DNA of 64,000 nucleotides from Semisulcospira habei. Taxonomy: Eukaryota > Mollusca > Gastropoda > Semisulcospiridae. Of the stretch, positions 35,701 to 50,300 are shown one piece after another. The translations under genes were made by a program, and so were the position numbers. Where the stretch lies: NCBI GenBank assembly GCA_036245525.1, contig BTPG01000008.1, positions 32,615,323 to 32,679,322 on the forward strand, written 5' to 3'. Below the pieces are notes generated by a model, which saw nothing but the letters and a program-made list of their open reading frames with translations, was not told the origin of the DNA and made no database searches. Positions within the stretch are counted from its first letter, which is position 1; each line of letters starts with the position of its first letter.

Positions 35701-36250
35701 TTTTCAAAGGCTGCTTGGCATTTCATACAGGGATCACATCACGAACGAGGAAGTGGGAAGCAGAATCAGGCAAGCCATCGGACCCTATGAAGACCTTTTA
35801 GTATTAGCCATTGTGAAAAAACGCAAACTGAAGTGGTATGGGCATGTCACGCGTTCAGCAGGGCTTGCCAAAACAATCCTGTAAGGCACTGTGCAAGGAG
35901 GACGAAGGAGAGGAAGGCGGAGGAAAATATGGGAGGACAATATCTCAGAGTGGACAGGACTGAGGCTGGGTGATACGCTAAGAATGGCAGAGAACAGAGA
36001 GGAATGGAGGGAGCTGGTTGCCAAGTCGTCGGTGGTGCCCCAATGGTCAGCAAGACTACGGGATATAGATAGATAGATAGATAGATCAAAGGTCTGAATT
36101 GTTCCGCCGTTTCGAGGATTTCCTCGGTAATCTCGCCGATTTTCTGCTCCTCAAACTACTATTTACTATACTACTACTACTGTTTCCGTGTATAATTTCT
36201 TGCGCCTTTTTAATTTCCGCTTTTTTTTTTCAAAGTCAATTCAGACCTTT

Positions 36251-36288
<38 letters not shown>

Positions 36289-39200
36289 ATTTAACAATAA
36301 GCGTTCACTAGCAGTAGCACAGTGTTCGTGATAACCAGTAATTACTGGTATTTTTACCCTTTGAGAACAGAGAATACCTGAAATTTTGAAGGTGCCGGTC
36401 CCAGAGACTGGTTTTATTTTGGCTGGACCGGTTAGAATTCTGCCGGTGAGCGCTTATTGTCTACCGGAAAGCATTTTCTGGGGACCGGTTTTAATCTGAC
36501 CTGGAAAAGAAACAGGAGGGGTGGAAGATGGGGGGGGGGGGGGGGGGGGATTGATTTTTACAAATCCTAGGGTGAACCCTGCTAGCATTGATGTGGTTAA
36601 CCCATTTAGCCCTAACAACCCACAGCAGAAGATGGATTAACTATGATAATTCAAGGGTAGTGCCAGGTGAGCTTGGCGCCTTAAGGTGCCAAGCTCATTT
36701 GGCACTACCCTTGAATTATCATGGTCAATCCATCTTCAGCTGGCACTTAGTCTTTAGGTGACACCTCCAGGATTTTGGAAATGCACCCTTGGGATTAAAT
36801 GAGTTAACTTCATTCTGTGTGCAGCCAACTGTAAAAATTACTAATAGCTGCCTGCTCAGAATGGGGGAAAGGGACTGTGTGGGGAGGGGGAGGGGGGGCA
36901 CAAATTCTTACTGTGCTGTTTTGTCTGCAGCTGACAGGGACAAAAAAACACTGTTCATGAAGAACCTGCCACCAGATGCGCAGGTGTCTGACATCAAGGG
37001 TCTTTCTAAGGACATTCAAAACGTCCGATTACGTGTCACTGTTCGCACAAAGAACCGCCAAAAGTACAGACAGTGGTAAGTATCATGGTTTGACTTTCTG
37101 TCGGTGAGATTTTCTCAGGGCTGCTGACCAACAGTTTTGGAATTTGCTATGGTTTAGTCATGTATCTATTTGTCTCTTCCACTCCTGTAGTCGAAAACTG
37201 GAGCAAGATTGCATGTTGCTGTTCTTAGCACATTGAGCGAGGTGGACTTAATGTCAGACTTAAGGGAGTTTAACCCATTCACTGCCACTGATCAAGAATT
37301 GCACATTTTACATGACATGCGCACGAAGAACACAGGTATAAAATGTGACCAGAATAGGCATAAAAAAAGAACAAGACTCGCTAGTGACACAAGTCCTCGT
37401 AAGCCCCAGCGACTGCAGGGGCTCTTGAGGATTTATGTCTTTTTTGCAGCCGGGTAGGGTTCGCTTTGCTCTGGTTAACCCTTTTAGCCCCGGTACCCTG
37501 ACACAGGAGATGGATTGATCGTGATAATTCAAGGGTAGTGCCAGATGAGCTTGGTGCCAGAGTTATCATGATCAGTCCATCTACAACTGGTACCTAGTCA
37601 TTAGGCAACACCTTCACAATTTGAGAAATGGGACCTTGGGGCTAAAAGGGTTATGGGAAACATCAACCATGATAGGTTATCGATGAAGGCGCCTTGCTTT
37701 TCTATCACCTCCCTTGAAATGTTCTGATCATTCAGTGTATAAAGGCTAAATGGGCTAAGGTCACTGTCTCTAGAAACAAGCTCATGATTCAATAATATTT
37801 TAAAAGAAAGTTCCAACAACGAAAGAAAACATGCGTAGAAAGAACTTCTACTTTAATTTTCAAGATAAACATATATAGACAAGAAAACAGTGTAATACTT
37901 AGCTTCATTGTCTTAATTCGGTGAGAAGTCGGCATAGACATCTAGTGTTTTTATAGACAAGAATTCAGTGAAGCCCAGTTAACATGAACACGCTTTACAC
38001 AAATTTCTAATTAACTCTTTTAGCCCCAAGATCCCATTTCTCAAATTTTAGAGGTGTTGCCTATGTACCAGTTGCAGGAGATGGATTGACGATGATAATT
38101 GAAGGGTTGTGTCAGATTAGCTTGGTGCCAAATTTTGGAAGTGTCTAACGACTATCAGTGTACCATTTGCAGGAGATGGATCATCCAAGATAATACAAGG
38201 GTAGTGCCAGATTAGCTAGGCGCCTGAGGGCGCCAAGCTAATCTGGCACTACCCTTGAATTGTAATGGTCAATCCATCTACTGCTGCAGGGATCTGGGGT
38301 TAAAAGGATTAACATGAAACATTTTTGAATTCCGGCAAACAGCCCTCTTGTTCTCTATTAAAATTTCATGGTTAACATAAAATGCTTAACACAATATTCC
38401 TGCTTAACACAAAGATGATTTTTTCCCCCCCAACAGAACAACTGTTAGTATTTTCACCTGTTTAGCATGAACAACCATCCCAAGGACTGAGACGATGCTG
38501 TCCTCTGTGTGACACTGCACGGGGAAGCTTTGTTTACAAAAGTACCCGTGAACTTCGTTACGCAAAAGTTAATACGCCTGAACAACCGCATGTTAGCCTT
38601 CACACCTCAGTCCGATCTGCATCGCTGATGGCCAACCGCTAATGCTCAACAGGCACACACACACCTACACGCCTCTGCAAGTGACGGATGAAGGTGACAG
38701 ACACACTCCTGCTGCAGGTTGTGTACACACACCGACCCATAAAGGGGGGAGGGGGGTAGTAGGGGGGGGGGGGGGGGGCTGGCACGTTTTTTACATAGAG
38801 CCCTGTTTATCAAAATGATGACTGACCAAGTGATGTGCGGCGGGAGTGAGCGAGATGGGGGAAGTGCCATCTCAATTGATATTGTTTATTTTTTCTGCCG
38901 ATCTTGTACATTCATTCACAGTTTGTCATTTTTTGCGTTTGATTTTTCATTCCTCAATAGGAAGGTGATAAAACACTTACAGATCTGATGTGTAAGCAAT
39001 CGGCGCAAAGTCCCACAGAGATTTAAAACATCAGTTCCAAGGATTGTATTAACTGATCAACATAAAGCGTTCATAGTATTGCCCACACACACTGGAACAC
39101 ATTGGCTCCTACACTGCACATGGTTATGGAGCTGTTTATCAGATTGATTACTGTTTTCCTGATGGATTTACGCTAAATTCTCAGGCTGTTCACATGTGGT

Positions 39201-42200
39201 CTATCGTTTTCCTATTGTGATGAGGGTAAGCATGTCAAGTATGATACTTTGCACTTTTAACCTCGCAGTTACCAGTAAGCATCTCCCACACACTCGATTC
39301 TTTCAGACTGTGAACAATTTTAAGTCTAAAAATGGGGATTCAGCACGGTATAATTAATGCTCTTTATTATTATTATTATTAACATGAAATACATTTTACA
39401 CAAAACTATTTTTCTCTGTTCCCAGAAAGTTTGTGTTCAGCGGACTCCACCATACAAGGCACTGATATCTTTCTTAAGTGAAAATGTATACACTTCTCAA
39501 CAAAAAAACATGAATAGAAGTGTATACACTTCTGAACTAAGTAACATAAGTACATGTAGTGCATTGTATTCTTGAATGTACTCGCTCCAAAAAGATTGAC
39601 GAATATATTGATACATTGTGTAACAAGCAAATTAATATTCATGAACTTGCTTGATATATTTTCCTTCCCAAAATCCCTTGTGCGCCAAGCAGACTCGATC
39701 TTGACGATACTTACATTTTTCAAAACAGAAACACAAAATATTTTCATACTGCAACATTAACAAGCTCTTTATTGTAGTAGTAATGAAATACAGTGAAGTC
39801 CTTACTTACGCCTGTCACCCCTACCCGGGTATAGGCCGTCGACGAGAGACCTCCAGCAACTCCTGTCCTGTGCTTCTCCTTCGATTCTACTCCAGGTGGT
39901 TCCCAGTCTCTTGATGTCTGCTTGGAGGTCTCGACGCCAGGAGTTTCTCGGCCTACCTCTTTTCCTCTTTCCCTGGGGGTTCCATGACAATGCCTGCCTA
40001 GTGATACTGGAAGCTGGCTTTCTCAGACTGTGACCGATCCATCCCCATCTTCTTCACCCAATTTCTTTCTCTGCTGTTATCTGCTCTGTTCTCTCCCAGA
40101 GTCTGACGTTGCTGATCTTCTCTGGCCAGTGGATTTTCAAAATTCTTCTAAGGCAACTGTTCATGAAGGTCTGTACTCTGTTGACTGTGGTTTTTGTCAA
40201 TCTCCAAGTCTCTGCTCCATATAGGAGAACTGCTTTTACATTGGAGCTGAAAATCCAGACTTTGGTGTGTTGTGACAGCTCTCTGGAACACAGTGAAGTC
40301 CACTTAACACAAATTTCTGTGGACAGAGAAAATTAGTTTGTGTAAAACGTATTTCATGTTAACCGATTTAGTCTAAAACTTGTTCAGAGAGTGTTTGGGA
40401 GATGTGCTTGTGAGTGTGCCCTGCCCTCGAGGTTAAAAGTGCACAGTATCATACTTTACCAGCTTACTCTCATCTCAATTGGACAACAATAGACCACATG
40501 TGATGTACAATCCATCAGGAAAACAATAATCCATCTGATTCAACAGCTCCGTTACGACGTGCAGTGTAGGAGAGAGTGTGCTATTTTTAGCCGTGTGCCA
40601 ATGTGTACAGGCAATAATACTATGAATGCTTAACGTTGATCAGTGTCACGATGCTTGGAACTGCTGTTTTCACCTTTTGTAGCACTTTTGCATCTACTCC
40701 TTACAAATCAGATCTGCATGTGTTTTAATGAAAAATCTCGCGCTGAATAACTGACTGCTGAATGAATGAATCAGATCTGCATGTGTTTTAATGAAAACTC
40801 ACGCGCTGAATAACACTTACAAGATCAGCAGAATACAGAAACACTATCAGTCGAGATGGTGGCAGTTCCCGCATGTCACGTACTTACGCCGCATATGACA
40901 TGGTCAGTCTTTGTCTTTGGTTCAATGAAGAATGGAAAAGGAAGAATCTTCATCTACACAACTTACCACCGACCAATCTTTTTCAGAAACAGGACTATGT
41001 ACAAAACGTGCAGCGCTTCTGACCCTCCTCTCTCCCTCACCCACCACTGCTTCCCTCCACCCTCTTACTAGGCAGTGTGTGTACGGAGCCTGCGGCGGAC
41101 ATGTGTCCGTCAACGTCCCCCGTCACTTGTGTGCTGAAACACATGAGCGCGCGTGTTCAGCACTAGCAGTTCAAAACAGGGGTTGGTCCCAGCCATTAGC
41201 GATGCAGATCGGACCGAGGTGTGAAAGCTAATGTGCGGTCATTCAGGCGTATTAGCTGTTGCATAACGGAGTTTGAGGGGACTTCTGTAAACTAAGCTTC
41301 CGAGAGCAGCGTATCATGGAGGACGGCATCGTTTTGGTCCGTGGAATGGTTATTCGTGTGAAACAGGTGGAAACACTATAAAATGTTCTGTTGAGGAAAC
41401 AAAATCATCTTCCTGTTAAGCAGGAATTTTGTGTTAAGCATTTTGTGTTAACCATGAAATTTTAATAGAGAACAAGAAGGCTCGCAGCCGGGAACTCAAA
41501 AACGTTTTGTGTTAACCAGAAATTTGTGTAAAACGTGTTCATGTTAACTGGACTCCACTGTACTTCTTAGTGTATGCGGACGCTCTAAATTTATATATCC
41601 TGTGCACACACACACACGAGCAGAGAACTGACACCAGTCGCTGCACTGACTAGTGAAATTGATGAGATGTCAGCTGGCGACATCAACAAGATGAGAAAAG
41701 AACTAAACAAACAAACTTGTTGGCATTTCCCCTCAATTATGTGTGATCTATTTGCAAGTAGAATTTACTCGGCAACGCACACACGGTTATGCGAGCACCA
41801 ATGTCTCCATAGTCAGATGAAATCTATGCGCTGAGCCGACAACGATATGCAGTCATTTGCCATGCATGTGTTTTGTCTAAATTCGTAATCGGCCACAAAA
41901 CGAATGACACAAGGCACAGTTTTGTTTTGGACTGGGTACATAAATTATACTGAGCAACATTTTGCTTGTTATAGTGCCGATAACCAAAAGATGTGGTAAC
42001 TTGCCCCGAATCAAAATGTCCTTGTCTTACGACTTGGGACATTTTGATTCCGTGTCTCGTTATCACATCTTCCTGTTATCGGCACTATGTCAAACAAAAT
42101 GTTGCTCAGTATAATAAAATGTATGTCCATTTTTAACCCATATCATACTGAGGCTAAAAGCTTCAAATTTGCACACTGCCATATGCAAGCTACATTATAG

Positions 42201-44282
42201 TACTTGCAGATAAGGATATAGACCAATGGCATTAGTTCAAGGGTGGTGCCAGAATAGCTTGGCGCTTAGAGGCGCCAAGCTAATTTGGCACTACCCTTTA
42301 ACTATTTCAGTCAAACTTATTTCACACACTGGTCTATTCCGAATGTAAGGGTTACTCATGGTTGCAGCCAAAAAATATGCATTCTAACTCAATCTAGGTA
42401 CATATACTAACCTCCATTAAAAACGCGAAAAGTGTAAGCGTACCCGCAAACAAAGAGCCACCCTGACAGCAAAACAAGAAAATTTTATTTGTTGCTCAAT
42501 TAAGATGTTCAGCTTACTGTCTGAGCTACCTTCACATCAAAAATTGGATGAGTTATCGCCCATGGCTACCTTGGAGTACACAGGGTTTCATTAGTGGTGA
42601 AAATAAGCAAAACTGGACACACTCTGTGAAGCAAGTTTTCTGTGATATGTTGTAACACACAAGTTGTGTGGATTGCTTATAATGTTATTAACTGCCTCAG
42701 ACAAAATTTTACTCAAATTCATTACAAAACCAGAATTTCCGATGCACATTATTTTCTTAATAAATCTTATTTGATTTAATGTGAATTACTTTCAAACTAT
42801 TTTTTTATGCTCCAGTGACTGACACAGACATAAAGAACACACCCATATCCATTTGATCATTATAAAATATGCCGCTAACCTAAAATAAAGAACTTTTTGA
42901 TTTTCATGTGTGTAGGTCATGTTGATTATTTAGGTGTCTTTGACAAACGAAAAGTAGGTCAAGACCAAACAGGCTGGATTTTCATGCACACGGACCCTAG
43001 TGACACTGCACATTGGTTGGCTTTCAGCTGTGTCCTCTGCAGATGCTCCCCATTTCACTTTCAATATCCTGTGACGGTAGTGTCACTGATGATGTCATAA
43101 GTCATCGATGTGCGATTTTTAAGACTAAACATTCTATTTGCACACAACATAACACACTCTTCATAACATTTTCTAATAAATGACGTCAAAATAACCCAGA
43201 TTAAAGCATATTTACGAAGAAAAGCGCTATGGTGAAAAATTTGCGTTTCTTTTGTTGATCAGTATATATATTTCGTTCCCTGTTGGGATTTTCACTGAAT
43301 TTCACATGCATTCCTTTTTGGTCTGTATTTCAAAGACTTTAAGTTTCACCACAAAAAAAATAAACTTATGCATGCAAATGGATGGATTTTATGCTTTGGT
43401 TTTCACCATTTCAGCTTTGCTTACCTGGAGTTTGCGTCGGAGGCAGCTGCAGACAAGAATTACAAGCAGCTGAAAGGCACTTTCCTGAAGGACAAAGAGC
43501 TGACGGTGGACTATGTTGGGGAGAAAAGCTCACACACACCTGTGAAGAAGGAGACAGGTCAGTTCTCACTCTGTGACTTGTTAACACATTCGAGACATCC
43601 GGCATCCAACATGTCTCGAGTGGGTTAACCCCTTCACTGCCACTGTACGTACATTGTACGTCAGAAATCTGTGTCAATTCAACACGAAAGAGCTCCAGCC
43701 ATCCCATGTCGAATTGAAGCAAAGTGGTTTCAGCAAGAGGCATAGATCTTCATGAGCCCTGGCAACTGCAGGGTCTCAAGAGGATCTATACCTCTTGCAG
43801 TAGTGTGGTGTCCATTTTTCTTGGCAGTGAAGGGGTTAAACCTTTTCACCACCAGTAGACACGGTGTGTTTCTGAAATTGTTATTAATTCAACGCCAGAA
43901 AGCCACAGCCATCTGAGGAACATGGGTGCAAGGTGGTGGCAGCAAGTGACATAGATCTTCATGAGCTCCCGCTACTGCGGGGATTTCTGAGGATCTGTGT
44001 CTCATGCTTGTGGATCGTTTTCAGTTTTTCTTGGCAAAGAAGGAGTTAATCCCTTTGCGCATGCTGCCACCGCTACTGGTGGCTGCATGCACATGGGGGT
44101 TAAACATGGCAAAACATCACATTGGTGTGAATACATTGTTTTCTGCTGCTTTCCGTTGTCTGTGCTTGATTGCACTTAGCATTGGCTGTATTTACAATAA
44201 TTATATAATAATAATAATAATACATGGTATTTATATGGCGTATTTTTCTTATTTATAATATAACTCGATGCGCAGGCGAAAA

Positions 44283-44323
<41 letters not shown>

Positions 44324-47300
44324 CTTGGGGGGGGGGGGGGGGGGTACAGAAAACCATAGAGTTTACACGAAAGTCTGCAAGAAAAAGAAAGTTTTTAACT
44401 TTGCTTTGAACTGCGTAAATGGGGAGGCATTTCACAGCTCAGTCGGTAATAAATTCCAAATTAAAGGAGCAGTACATATATGAAGGAACGTTCACAGGCA
44501 GATTTGAGATGGTACTTTGAAACGTTTCTCTCCCAATGAATGCAGTGAGCGAGAGGGCTGGTAAATAATTAGACTGGAGGAAAGGTATGACGGAAGACTG
44601 CCATCAAAGTTGCGGTATGCAAGGGTCTCGGTCTTAAACTGCATGCGGGATTGGATTGGAAGCCAGTGAAGGTCTCTCAGTTTAGGGGTTACATGGTCTC
44701 GTTTTCGCCTGTGCTTTACAAGCCTTGCGGCATTATTTTGGACTCACTGAAGGCGGCTAATCTGCTCAGATGGAAGACCAAAAAGCAGAGAATTGCAGTA
44801 GTCAAGACGGCTCGTGACTAAAGCATTCATTAACTTTGCATGGCAGATTCAGAAAGACTGTTGGACAGATGCGATGCATCTCAGAGAGTATGAAACACCA
44901 TGACAGATTTCACCAACGTGGTCCAGCATACTCAAAGTCTTATCGAGCTTGACACCATGATATTTGACCGAAGACTGTACATTTGTAATATATTTCTGGC
45001 ATGCTGAACTCATTCAGCCCTGACACATCACAGGAGGACATGGATTGAGCATGATAGTTTAAGAGTGGTGCCAGAATAGCTTGATCTGTCTCAATAAGTG
45101 TAATACAGTCCTTCAGAGGGCAACTTAGAAATTTATGGATTTCGGTCCTGGGGCAGAAAGTGTTTGACTGAGTCTTAATAATGTTAGAACCGTTCTGGCA
45201 TATGTATATATTATGTATGCATTTTGTCACATGTATTGTGTGTAAAAAAAAAAAAAATGGTGTGTCTATTTGCTTATTTTAGAATTATTAGCCTATAACC
45301 CCTTCACTGCCAGAAATGCAGATTGTGTTTTTAGCTCACATGTGAAGCAAAAGTGAGTATGTTCTGGGCCAGTGGTCGTCCGTGGTCAACTTTAATGTTG
45401 GCATTTTATCGGAGACTATTCAAGCTACAGTCTTCAAACTTGGCCCAAGGATACTTTGTGGCAAGAACTTTCTAAACATACAAATTTCAGTGACCTCTCA
45501 CAGAGGTCAAGGTCACAGGAAATCAGGAAATATATCAAAAATAGCTATTTTGGGACATAATTTATTTTTTTCTCAAATACTATTAACAACTTTAAACCCA
45601 AACTTGGAACAAAGATACCTGATGGTAAGACGCACACTAGTTTGGTTGATCCTTCGGAAATGTCAAGGGTCACAAGAGCTCAGGAATTGGTCCAAAATAG
45701 CCATGTTTTTACAAAAAAAATGATTTTAAAAAAAAAATTACTATTCACAATTTCAAACCACAACTTGCTACAGAGATACCTGATGGTAAGACCTATCTAT
45801 GCATACTAATTTGGTTGATTCCTCGGAAAGGTCATGGGTCACAAGCGCTCAAAAAAATAGGTTAAAAATCACCATATTTTGACAAAAGATTTATTTTCTC
45901 AAATACTATTCACAACTTCAAACCCAAACTTGCTACAGAGATACCTGATGGTAAGACCTATTTATGCATACTAATTTAGATGACATACTCACATTCCAGT
46001 TTCCACATGGACGCAGATTCAAACTGAACAAAATGTTGAATGTGGAAGCATTCACTCTGGAAAAAGTGTTTTACATGGTAGTCGTGGTCGTAGTACATAG
46101 CTGCCAACCCTCCCGATTTTATCGGGAATTTCCCGATTTTTTTTCAAGTCCAGATTTTCCGGTTTTTTGTACATTTTTCCTGATTTTCAGATTTTCAAGT
46201 TTTGTTTGAAAATTTGAGGCATTTTGGCGTACCGCTCCCAGTCAAGCACCTGTAGTTGAGAGCCTGCCGCTATACTGTACTGCTAAGCTTTCGGGGACCC
46301 ACAGCCAGTCTTGATTACGCATGCGCAGCAAATTTGCATCCATTCTGTGTTTGTTCCGGTTCCTTCGAAATTGCCTTGGTCTGGAGCACATGCTTAGCGA
46401 TTTTCAGAAGTGTTATTTTCGATTTTCAACAAAATGATGCCTCCAAAGAAGCAGAAGTGGTTGGTAAAGTTCCATCCAGACTACAAGCGTTCCTTGCATC
46501 ATCGACGAATCGAGAAAGGGCGAACACTTTGCCGTTTGTAAAATGTGCCGGGCGGACATAAACATCGCTGCACAGTAAACCTAGGCGGGCTGACGCGCAC
46601 TGCGTACACAGCCCCCCCCCCCCCCCCCTCCCCCGCCCCCAGTTGTTTGATTTTTCGGCACCTGGAAGCAAGGGCTAGCATCGTGGAGGCCGCAGCTCAG
46701 GATTTTCGTTGCCTCAAGGTTGGCAGCTATGGTAGTATGATACATTCATACCAGACACAGTCACGTAGGATTCTTGTAAAGAAACTTCACTCAGCTGCAA
46801 CTCGTCACACATGGCATAAGGTTGTAGACCACACTGGAATAACAGTTTTAAGAATACTTAATTCTCACGATGCACTCTCAGCACAATGCATCCACAAATG
46901 CATCCACTTTTGGTACACTGTCTCATACAATGCTTCCACAAGTCTGATACACTGCGTCTCCCGTACAATGCACACACATAATTCATTAACAGCCCCTTTT
47001 ATACTATTCGTATTAATAATTTCCAGAACAATCCGGCAAACTATACAACTCAACCAATCAGAAAAGAAAACGTAACCAAAACTCATCAATATTCATGAGA
47101 AAGAACACTCTAGATCTGCCTACAGCTTTCTACAAACTTCAACTAATTCCGGAAAATCCGTGATTTCCGCAGCGTTGCTAACTGTAGCGAAACATGTTTA
47201 CTTTGACGTTGTATCTGAGGTCAGTAGAAAGGTCGTGACACTGCCAGAACCTTCCAGTCTAATGTCGGTTAAAACTTTACAACAATGGAGCGAAAATATG

Positions 47301-50300
47301 TGTCATAAAAAGAATCGATCGTAGTTTTCAGTGCAAAAAAAAAAAAAAAAAAATGAATCCTACTCAAAAGGTACGTAATTCTTATCCAAAATAACTCAAA
47401 TAAATATCGGATCTTTCTTATGTACAACACACACATGCTCTCAAAAGAATAACTTACTTACTTACGCCTGTCACCCCTACCCGGGTATAGGCCGTCGACG
47501 AGAGACCTCCAGCAACTCCTGTCCTGTGCTTCTCCTTCGATTCTACTCTAGGTGGTTCCCAGTCTCTTGATGTCTGCTTGGAGGTCTCGACGCCAGGAGT
47601 TTCTCGGCCTACCTCTTTTCCTCTTTCCCTGGGGGTTCCATGACAATGCCTGCCTAGTGATACTGGAAGCTGGCTTTCTCAGACTGTGACCGATCCATCC
47701 CCATCTTCTTCACCCAATTTCATTCTCTGCTGTTATCTGCTCTGTTCTCTCCCAGAGTCTGACGTTGCTGATCTTCTCTGGCCAGTGGATTTTCAAAATT
47801 CTTCTAAGGCAACTGTTCATGAAGGTCTGTACTCTGTTGACTGTGGTTTTTGTCAATCTCCATGTCTCTGCTCCATATAGGAGAACTGCTTTTACATTGG
47901 AGTTGAAAATCCGGACTTTGGTGTGTTGTGACAGCTCTCTGGAACTCCATACTTTTTTCAACTGGAGAAAGGCTGCTCTGGCTTTACCGATTCGTGCTCT
48001 GACATCTGTATCAGTGCCGCCTTTTTTGTCTATGATGCTCCCGAGATAGGTGAAGGACTCCACCTCCTCCAACGGGGTGCCAGCAAGCAAGACTGGTTCT
48101 TCCCTGGTTGCGTTCAGCCTCATTGTCTTTGTTTTCTGTTTGTGAATGGTGAGGCCCACTTGGGACGAGATGTCAGCAAGCCTCGTGGTCTTGTCCTGCA
48201 TTTGTTGATGAGTGTGGGACAGTAATGCCAAGTCGTCTGCAAAATCGAGGTCGTCAAGCTGTGTCCACAGTGTCCACTGTATTCCACTTCGTCTGTGCTC
48301 TGTGGTCATCTTCATGACCCAGTCTATGGCCAGTAGGAAGAGGAACGGAGACAGCAGACACCCCTGCCTGACACCAGTTCTGACCTGGAGCTCTCTGGTG
48401 AACTGCCCTTCGTGGATCACGCGACATGTCATGCCATCATAGCTGCTCTTGATCAGGCGGATGAGCTTTGTGGGTACACCGTAGTGTCGTAGGAGTTTCC
48501 ACAGAGTCTCTCGGTCCACGCTGTCAAATGCTTTCTCATAATCCACAAAGTTGACGTACAGCGGGGAGCTCCACTCCAGAGACTGTTCCACGATGATGCG
48601 GAGAGTGGCGATCTGGTCTGTACATGATCGGTTCTTCCTGAATCCTGCTTGCTGGTCTCTCAGCTGGGGGTCAACGGAGCTCTTCATTCTTTCTAGGATG
48701 ATCCTGTTGAAGACCTTTCCTGGCACTGACAGCAAGGTGATTCCTCTGTAGTTGGAACACTTGCTGAGGTCGCCTTTCTTGGGAAGCTTGATTAGGTACC
48801 CCTCCTTCCAGTCAGCCGGCATCACCTCCTCTTCCCAGATCTTTCCAAACAGTGGGTACAGCATCTCAACTGTTGTCTCTAGGTCTGCTTTCAGAGACTC
48901 CGCTGGGATGCCATCTGGCCCTGCTGCTTTGCCATTCTTCAAAAATGCCACTGCTTTTCTGATCTCTTCCCGGCTGGGTCTGTCACAGCTGATGGGTAGG
49001 TCGGTCTCTGCCGGCTGGATGTCGGGGGGGTCAGGTGGGCTAGGTCTGTTCAGTAACTCTTCAAAATACTCGGCCCATCTGTCGAGTTGGTCTGCTCTGT
49101 CTGCAATAGGCTTGCCTTTGTCTTTTACTGGTCTTTCTGTATGGCCATACTTACCCGACAATCTTCTGGTAATGTCGTAGAGCTGTTTCATGTTGCCGCT
49201 GCCTGCTGCCTTTTCTGCCTCTGCTGCCAGGCTTTCTGTGTAGGCCCTCTTGTCTGCCCTGATACTCCTCTTCACCTCGCGGTTGGCTTCCGAGTATTCC
49301 CCCTGTGCCCTTACTTTGGCTGCTCTCGTGCGACTGTTGTTGACCGCTGCTTTCTTCTGCTTCCTCGCTTCTATCTTCTTCAAGGTCTGTGCCGACAGCC
49401 AGTCCTTGTGGTGGTGTTTCCTGAACCCTACAGTGTCTTTGCAGGTTGAGTTAAGCGCCTCTCTAACTGCCTTCCACTGCTGCTCTGTGGTGACCGCCTC
49501 CTCTTCATTTACTAGCTCCTGTAGCGCTTGAAACCGATTGGACAGCACCAGTTTGAACTCTTCTCTAACTCCAGTTTCTCTCAGGAGGCCTACATTATAG
49601 CGCTGTCTTCTTGTTGTCTCTGTGCGGCTTTTCTTTAGCTTGAGCTTCATTCTTAAGGTAAGCAGATGGTGGTCTGAGGCGACATCTGCTCCCCTCCTCA
49701 CTCGAACATCTTGAAGGGATCTTCTGAATTTCTTGCTAATGCAGATATGGTCTATTTGGTTCTCTGTTGTATGGTCAGGTGAGACCCAAGTTGCTTTGTG
49801 TATTCTTCTGTGTGGGAAGATGCTGCCTCCAATGACAAGTCGGTTTAGAGCACAAAAGTCTACAAACCTCTCCCCGTTCTCACTCATCTCCGAGCCTAGT
49901 CCCTGTCTCCCCATCACCTCTTCGTATCCGGTGTTGTCCTCCCCTATTTTGGCATTAAAATCGCCCATGACGATGGTGATGTCTCGCTCCGCACATTTGT
50001 CCACGGCACTCTGGAGTCGGTCGTAGAACTCTTGTTTCTCTTCCTCGTCACTGTCATTGGTGGGCGCATAACACTGGATGACGTTCAGCTTGAGCTTTTT
50101 CTTGGTTCTAAAGGCTGCTGTTATAATTCTTGGCCCAAGAGGTTCCCAGCCCATCAGCGCTCTCTGTGCCACTGGTGACAGCATGAGTGCTACTCCTTCT
50201 GTATGGGGGGCATTCTCGTCTTCACGACCTGAATACAGAATCATCTCCCCCAAAAAGAATAACACAACCACACAAAAACAAACTTTTTGCTCTGCTCAGC

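Larger units (their letters stand above)
37966..41560. repeat. Large inverted repeat (two ~1.2-kb arms), Tigger-like CAGTGRAGTCC ends
   Basis: Left arm 37966-39447 and right arm 40290-41560 are reverse complements of each other (for example CCGATCTGCATCGCTGATGG at about 38610 against its complement near 41205). Each arm begins and ends with CAGTGGAGTCC-like sequence and repeated TTAACACAAA motifs, so each may be one non-autonomous pogo/Tigger-like element. A family A hairpin (38011) and an RTE fragment (39802) inserted later. Confidence 0.7.
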
